Origin: JBFLYE01 sp040756715 [NCBI: bacterium]
GTDB lineage: Bacteria; UBA9089; UBA9088
Assembly (NCBI GenBank): GCA_040756715.1
Contig: JBFLYE010000099.1
Location: 1-9,494, forward strand
DNA: 9,494 nucleotides
Direction: 5' to 3'
Shown here: piece after piece, positions 6,974-9,494 of the stretch
Numbering within the stretch: position 1 is the stretch's first letter
How the letters are laid out: the number at the start of each line of letters is the position of its first letter
The notes under the pieces: generated by a model
Databases searched by the model: none
The model's input: the letters and a program-made list of their open reading frames with translations, nothing else
Told to the model about the DNA's origin: nothing
Program-made: the position numbers and the translations under genes

Positions 6974-7281
6974 TGCCAGGGCCAGCAGATATTCAGATAA
7001 CCATAGCCCAACAGGTTCAATCGGGCTACCAGCAACAATTACATCAGCAACAACCCATTGTTCATCAGGAACATCAAATATCGGTTGATAAAACAAAGAT
7101 ACATGAGGAAGAAACAGGCATCCAATCCCTTGAAAAAGGTGGGCAGGGAATAAAGATAGAGGAAAAAAGGACAACAAGAGGGTTTGTAAAGAAAAGGAGA
7201 AAGAGGCAAGAAAAGGAGGAAAAAAAGGAAGAAATGGTGTCTAATGGAATAAGGGGGAGGATTATAGATGTTATTGGATGA
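6973..7281 (+). CDS. Small Q/K/E-rich hydrophilic protein, unknown function
   Basis: This is a 102-aa protein I do not recognise. The N-terminal third is rich in Gln and His (QQVQSGYQQQLHQQQP, about residues 13-28). The middle is charged (about 39-66), and a strongly basic/acidic run, KKRRKRQEKEEKKEE (73-87), precedes the tail GRIIDVIG. It has no membrane segment, signal peptide or cysteine, and it is probably largely disordered or coiled. The start codon shares one base with the nuoL stop (TAATG), so translation is probably coupled to nuoL, and no ribosome site is needed or seen. That coupling and the sensible codon-frame boundaries argue that it is a real gene. The basic run could bind nucleic acid or acidic lipids, but that is a guess. 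Confidence 0.65.
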   Translation: MPGPADIQITIAQQVQSGYQQQLHQQQPIVHQEHQISVDKTKIHEEETGIQSLEKGGQGIKIEEKRTTRGFVKKRRKRQEKEEKKEEMVSNGIRGRIIDVIG

Positions 7282-7298
7282 ATTCTTTCTCAAGTCAA

Positions 7299-7315
7299 AT
7301 TTGATAACATCAAAT
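7299..7315. promoter_or_regulatory. Inverted repeat ATTTGAT-AAC-ATCAAAT upstream of the FecR-PASTA promoter
   Basis: Seven-bp arms surround a 3-nt loop and lie 11 nt before the -35 box. They overlap a second perfect palindrome, TCAAATTTGA, at 7295-7304. No U-tract follows in the plus direction, so it does not look like a terminator for the nuoL unit. An activator or repressor site is possible; chance is also possible in such AT-rich DNA. Confidence 0.3.
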
Positions 7316-7325
7316 CAAAAATAAA

Positions 7326-7354
7326 TTGACATTTTTTGGATGGATGATTATATT
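7326..7354 (+). promoter_or_regulatory. Sigma-70-type promoter for the FecR-PASTA gene
   Basis: TTGACA (7326-7331, 6/6) and TATATT (7349-7354, 5/6) are separated by exactly 17 bp. The predicted start point near 7361 leaves a leader of about 19 nt, which contains AGGGAGG (7367-7373) placed 6 nt before the ATG at 7380. This is the best-formed promoter and the only strong ribosome site in the window, so the gene is probably a separate, well-expressed unit. Confidence 0.65.
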
Positions 7355-7379
7355 TAATTAAAAATTAGGGAGGAAAAAG

Positions 7380-9170
7380 ATGAAGAAGTGGTTAGTTGTT
7401 TTGTGTGTAGGGTTTCTTTGCCCATATCTATGGGCAGAGATAAGAGAGAAAAAGGGAGAGATAACCATCTCCTATATTGAGGGCGAGGTTGAAACCTTGC
7501 TTTCAGGAAAAAAGGATTGGGAAAAGGCAAAGCTTTATCAAAAGCTTACAATGGGAGATAGGATAAGGACAAAATTCTCTTCCAAAGCAGAGCTTAAGCT
7601 CTCGGATGGTTCAACCATCAATATGTCTGAGAATTCCATTATGGATATTACAGAGCTTTTGGAAAAGGGGCTTACCAGAAAGTCAGGGTTTAAGCTCTGG
7701 ATGGGAGGGATAAAGGCAAGGTTTGAGAGGCTAAAGACAAAGGATAGTGAGGCAAAATTCTATACACCCACCGCGGTTATGGGACTTCGTGGAACAACCG
7801 TATGGCTCCTGGTTGATTGGGAGGGAAAAACACGATGTGGATTTAAGGAGGGAAGGGGCTATATCTATTCTGATAAAGAGGGAGAAAAACCGGTTAATGA
7901 GAATGAGGAGGCAAGTGTTTCATTAGAGGGAGATATTACCATTAAAACACTAGAGATGAAAACTGTCCCTAATCTTATGGGAAAAATGCTTGATGAGGCA
8001 AAAAACGATATTATTGCTGCTGGTTTGAAGGTAGGCGAAATAAGGGCAGAGGAGAGCGATAAACCAAAAGATGAGGTGCTTTCTCAATATCCCGTTGGAG
8101 GAAGTGAGGTTTTGGCTAATACATCCGTCAATCTTGTTATAGCCTTGGAAATCCCTCCCTGTATTGTTCCAGATCTTATTGGAATGCAAAGGGCTGATGC
8201 AAAAAAGGCAATAATGGAGGCAGGGCTTACCCTTGGTATGGTTATTGAACAAACAAGCACAAAACCAAAGGATGAGGTTTTAAGGCAAAGACCAAATCCA
8301 GGAACAGAGGTCAAAAAGGAAAGCCCGGTTGATCTTTTGATCTCAAGTGGGCCTCCTCCCAAGGTTATTGTCCCAGACCTTATAGGAAGAAGCATTGAGG
8401 AGGCAAAGGCTATGCTTGAAGGAATAGGCTTAAAGCTTTCTGAGATAATCTTAAAGAAGGAAAGCGCAATGATTGCGGAAGGAAGGATTGTAGATCAGAA
8501 CCCAAGTGCAGACAGCGAGGCAGACTTAGGAAGCTTTGTCCAGGTATGGACAGCAATTTCTCCCCTTGCTGTAAAACCCCCAATTCCAACCATTGGGTAT
8601 CTATTTAGTATTCCTGGTTTATTTGTCTCAGAGATTCCCTATCTCATACTTAATATAACACCCACAACCCCTGGATTATCCCCTTTATTTCTTTCTGTTA
8701 TGGAAAGGCTAACCAGATTTGACAACCCACCATATACCTTAAACTTTAAGCCACCGGTAATGAGCATGGGTGTAAATAAAATAAATGTTTCTGCCTGGTT
8801 TGAGGGTGGAGATAAGGCTTCTCTGGCAATTGAGACACCCTATTATGACTCCCTTCCTCCCAAGATTGTAAGTGTTAAGATTGTAAAGGGAAGTATAATA
8901 AGGGTAGTGGTAGAGGACAAGGAATCGGGAATAAAGAATGTAAAGATTGATGGAGAGAGCATTCCTGTAACAGAAGGTATTCAAGAAGAGAGAAAGGAAA
9001 TAAGTGTTTGGACAAGGGGAACTTACCAAAAAACCATTATTATAGCTAAACATGCTCCAGCAATTATTCCCATAAGGATTGAGGTAGAAGATAATGCAGG
9101 AAATAAAAGACAAAGGACAGAGAGAATCCCTGATCTTCCACCCAGTCCTGATCTTATACCAAAGCAATAG
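7380..9170 (+). CDS. Exported FecR-domain protein with three PASTA repeats
   Basis: This 596-aa protein begins with a signal peptide (residues 1-19, MKK, a hydrophobic core, and probable cleavage after LWA). A FecR domain follows (about 28-150), with GDRIRT, ELKLSDGSTINMSENS and the TPTAVMGLRGTT motif. Three PASTA repeats come next, starting at TVPNLMG (195), VPDLIGM (263) and VPDLIGR (331); each has the usual A-x-x-x-I/L-x-x-x-G-L helix and a downstream Q-x-P motif. Residues about 395-490 are a hydrophobic, Pro-rich segment I cannot assign. About 493-583 resembles an Ig-like or bacterial surface beta domain (DKESGIKNVKIDG, then EVEDNAGNK). The tail is Pro-rich, without an obvious membrane anchor. 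FecR domains sense or bind at the envelope, and PASTA repeats in kinases and penicillin-binding proteins bind cell-wall fragments. A periplasmic or surface peptidoglycan-linked role is therefore inferred; no kinase or transpeptidase part is present. It has its own promoter and a strong Shine-Dalgarno. Confidence 0.9.
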   Translation: MKKWLVVLCVGFLCPYLWAEIREKKGEITISYIEGEVETLLSGKKDWEKAKLYQKLTMGDRIRTKFSSKAELKLSDGSTINMSENSIMDITELLEKGLTRKSGFKLWMGGIKARFERLKTKDSEAKFYTPTAVMGLRGTTVWLLVDWEGKTRCGFKEGRGYIYSDKEGEKPVNENEEASVSLEGDITIKTLEMKTVPNLMGKMLDEAKNDIIAAGLKVGEIRAEESDKPKDEVLSQYPVGGSEVLANTSVNLVIALEIPPCIVPDLIGMQRADAKKAIMEAGLTLGMVIEQTSTKPKDEVLRQRPNPGTEVKKESPVDLLISSGPPPKVIVPDLIGRSIEEAKAMLEGIGLKLSEIILKKESAMIAEGRIVDQNPSADSEADLGSFVQVWTAISPLAVKPPIPTIGYLFSIPGLFVSEIPYLILNITPTTPGLSPLFLSVMERLTRFDNPPYTLNFKPPVMSMGVNKINVSAWFEGGDKASLAIETPYYDSLPPKIVSVKIVKGSIIRVVVEDKESGIKNVKIDGESIPVTEGIQEERKEISVWTRGTYQKTIIIAKHAPAIIPIRIEVEDNAGNKRQRTERIPDLPPSPDLIPKQ

Positions 9171-9237
9171 AAAAAGGAGTGCAATTTATAGTATCTTCCA
9201 TCACTTAGTGCAAAAATAGATAGGGGGTTGTGTTTAT

Positions 9238-9322
9238 TTAAGAAATTTTGAATTCTAAATTTTGGATTGAAAAAGGTTAAGTTTTATAAAATTTTTCCCC
9301 TTTTAATTCAAAATTCAACATT
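9238..9322. repeat. AT-rich dispersed intergenic repeat, right copy (inverted)
   Basis: This is the reverse-complement counterpart of positions 3-92, from TTAAGAAATTTTGAATTCTA through AAGTTTTATAAAATTTTT to TTCAAAATTCAACATT, lacking about 8 nt in the middle. It lies downstream of the FecR-PASTA gene. The remaining non-coding bases between 9171 and 9237 show only a short repeated AGTGCAA (9178-9184, 9207-9213) and no terminator-like hairpin with a T run. Confidence 0.75.
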
Positions 9323-9336
9323 ACAAAATTCGTATG

Positions 9337-9469
9337 TGTTTAGCTAGGTGAGAATAAAATGGGAAATAGGCACAGAGGCAGAGAGGCACAAAGACGAGAG
9401 AGTTTATTTATTACTTGCTTTCTTTGTGCCTTTGTCCCTTTGTGCCTAGGTATATAGGACAGCTAAACA
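9337..9469. mobile_element. MITE-like element with 9-bp terminal inverted repeats and an internal hairpin
   Basis: TGTTTAGCT (9337-9345) and AGCTAAACA (9461-9469) form perfect terminal inverted repeats. Between them are 27-nt hairpin arms (9367-9393 and 9422-9448) built on repeats of GGCACAAAG/CTTTGTGCC with a few mismatches and a loop of about 28 nt. There is no coding sequence and no convincing target duplication. It resembles a small non-autonomous element or a palindromic intergenic repeat. The mobile-element label is inference from the structure alone. Confidence 0.4.
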
Positions 9470-9494
9470 ACGGCTATGGTAATTTGGTTAAGAG

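Noticed and set aside
8739-9167. Open frame of 142 codons on the minus strand opposite the FecR-PASTA gene
   Set aside because: It is rich in Tyr, Asn and Cys as expected from an antisense reading of a Lys/Ile/Gly-rich gene; there is no promoter, ribosome site or family match.
9367-9448. Long hairpin as a rho-independent terminator for the FecR-PASTA gene
   Set aside because: The loop is about 28 nt and the stem is not followed by a T run (CTAGGTATATAGG follows), and it lies about 200 nt beyond the stop codon.

Overview
This AT-rich window (roughly 35% G+C by eye) looks like chromosomal DNA from an uncultured bacterium. It has a signal-peptide-bearing FecR/PASTA protein and a respiratory complex I subunit. 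Its intergenic ends are full of TTGAATTTTGAATT-type and CTTTGTGCC-type repeats, which I associate with genomes of little-studied candidate phyla. I cannot name the phylum from the sequence. Most genes lack a clear Shine-Dalgarno sequence, and two divergent promoters sit so close to their start codons that the mRNAs would be leaderless or nearly so.

Layout. Positions 1-366 hold no protein gene: an AT-rich dispersed repeat (3-92), a 14-bp tag (114-127), and a more GC-rich patch (162-305) that begins with a copy of the 3' end of the neighbouring tRNA. A minus-strand unit then runs from about 5070 down to 367: pnp (polynucleotide phosphorylase, GTG start), an M16 zinc peptidase, a DUF212/YuiD-type membrane protein with an unclear start, a histone-deacetylase-family deacetylase, and a tRNA-Leu(GAG) 1 nt after the deacetylase stop codon. 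pnp next to an M16 peptidase is a recurrent bacterial arrangement, also seen around pnpA in Bacillus.

A compact divergent promoter region (5063-5170) separates this unit from plus-strand genes. nuoL (complex I antiporter-like subunit) is followed, with a 1-nt stop/start overlap, by a small Q/K/E-rich protein of unknown function. No other nuo gene is in the window, so nuoL is an orphan here. After a well-formed promoter and the only strong Shine-Dalgarno site comes a 596-aa exported protein combining a FecR domain, three PASTA repeats and a C-terminal beta-rich region.

The right end (9171-9494) is non-coding. It holds an inverted copy of the left AT repeat and a MITE-like element of about 130 bp, with 9-bp terminal inverted repeats around a 27-bp-arm hairpin. 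The most notable observations are the tRNA 3'-end copy, the mRNA-embedded tRNA, the disturbed DUF212 start, the leaderless divergent promoters with shared operator-like motifs, the orphan nuoL with its unknown partner, and the FecR-PASTA fusion. I found no CRISPR array, transposase or clear defence system.
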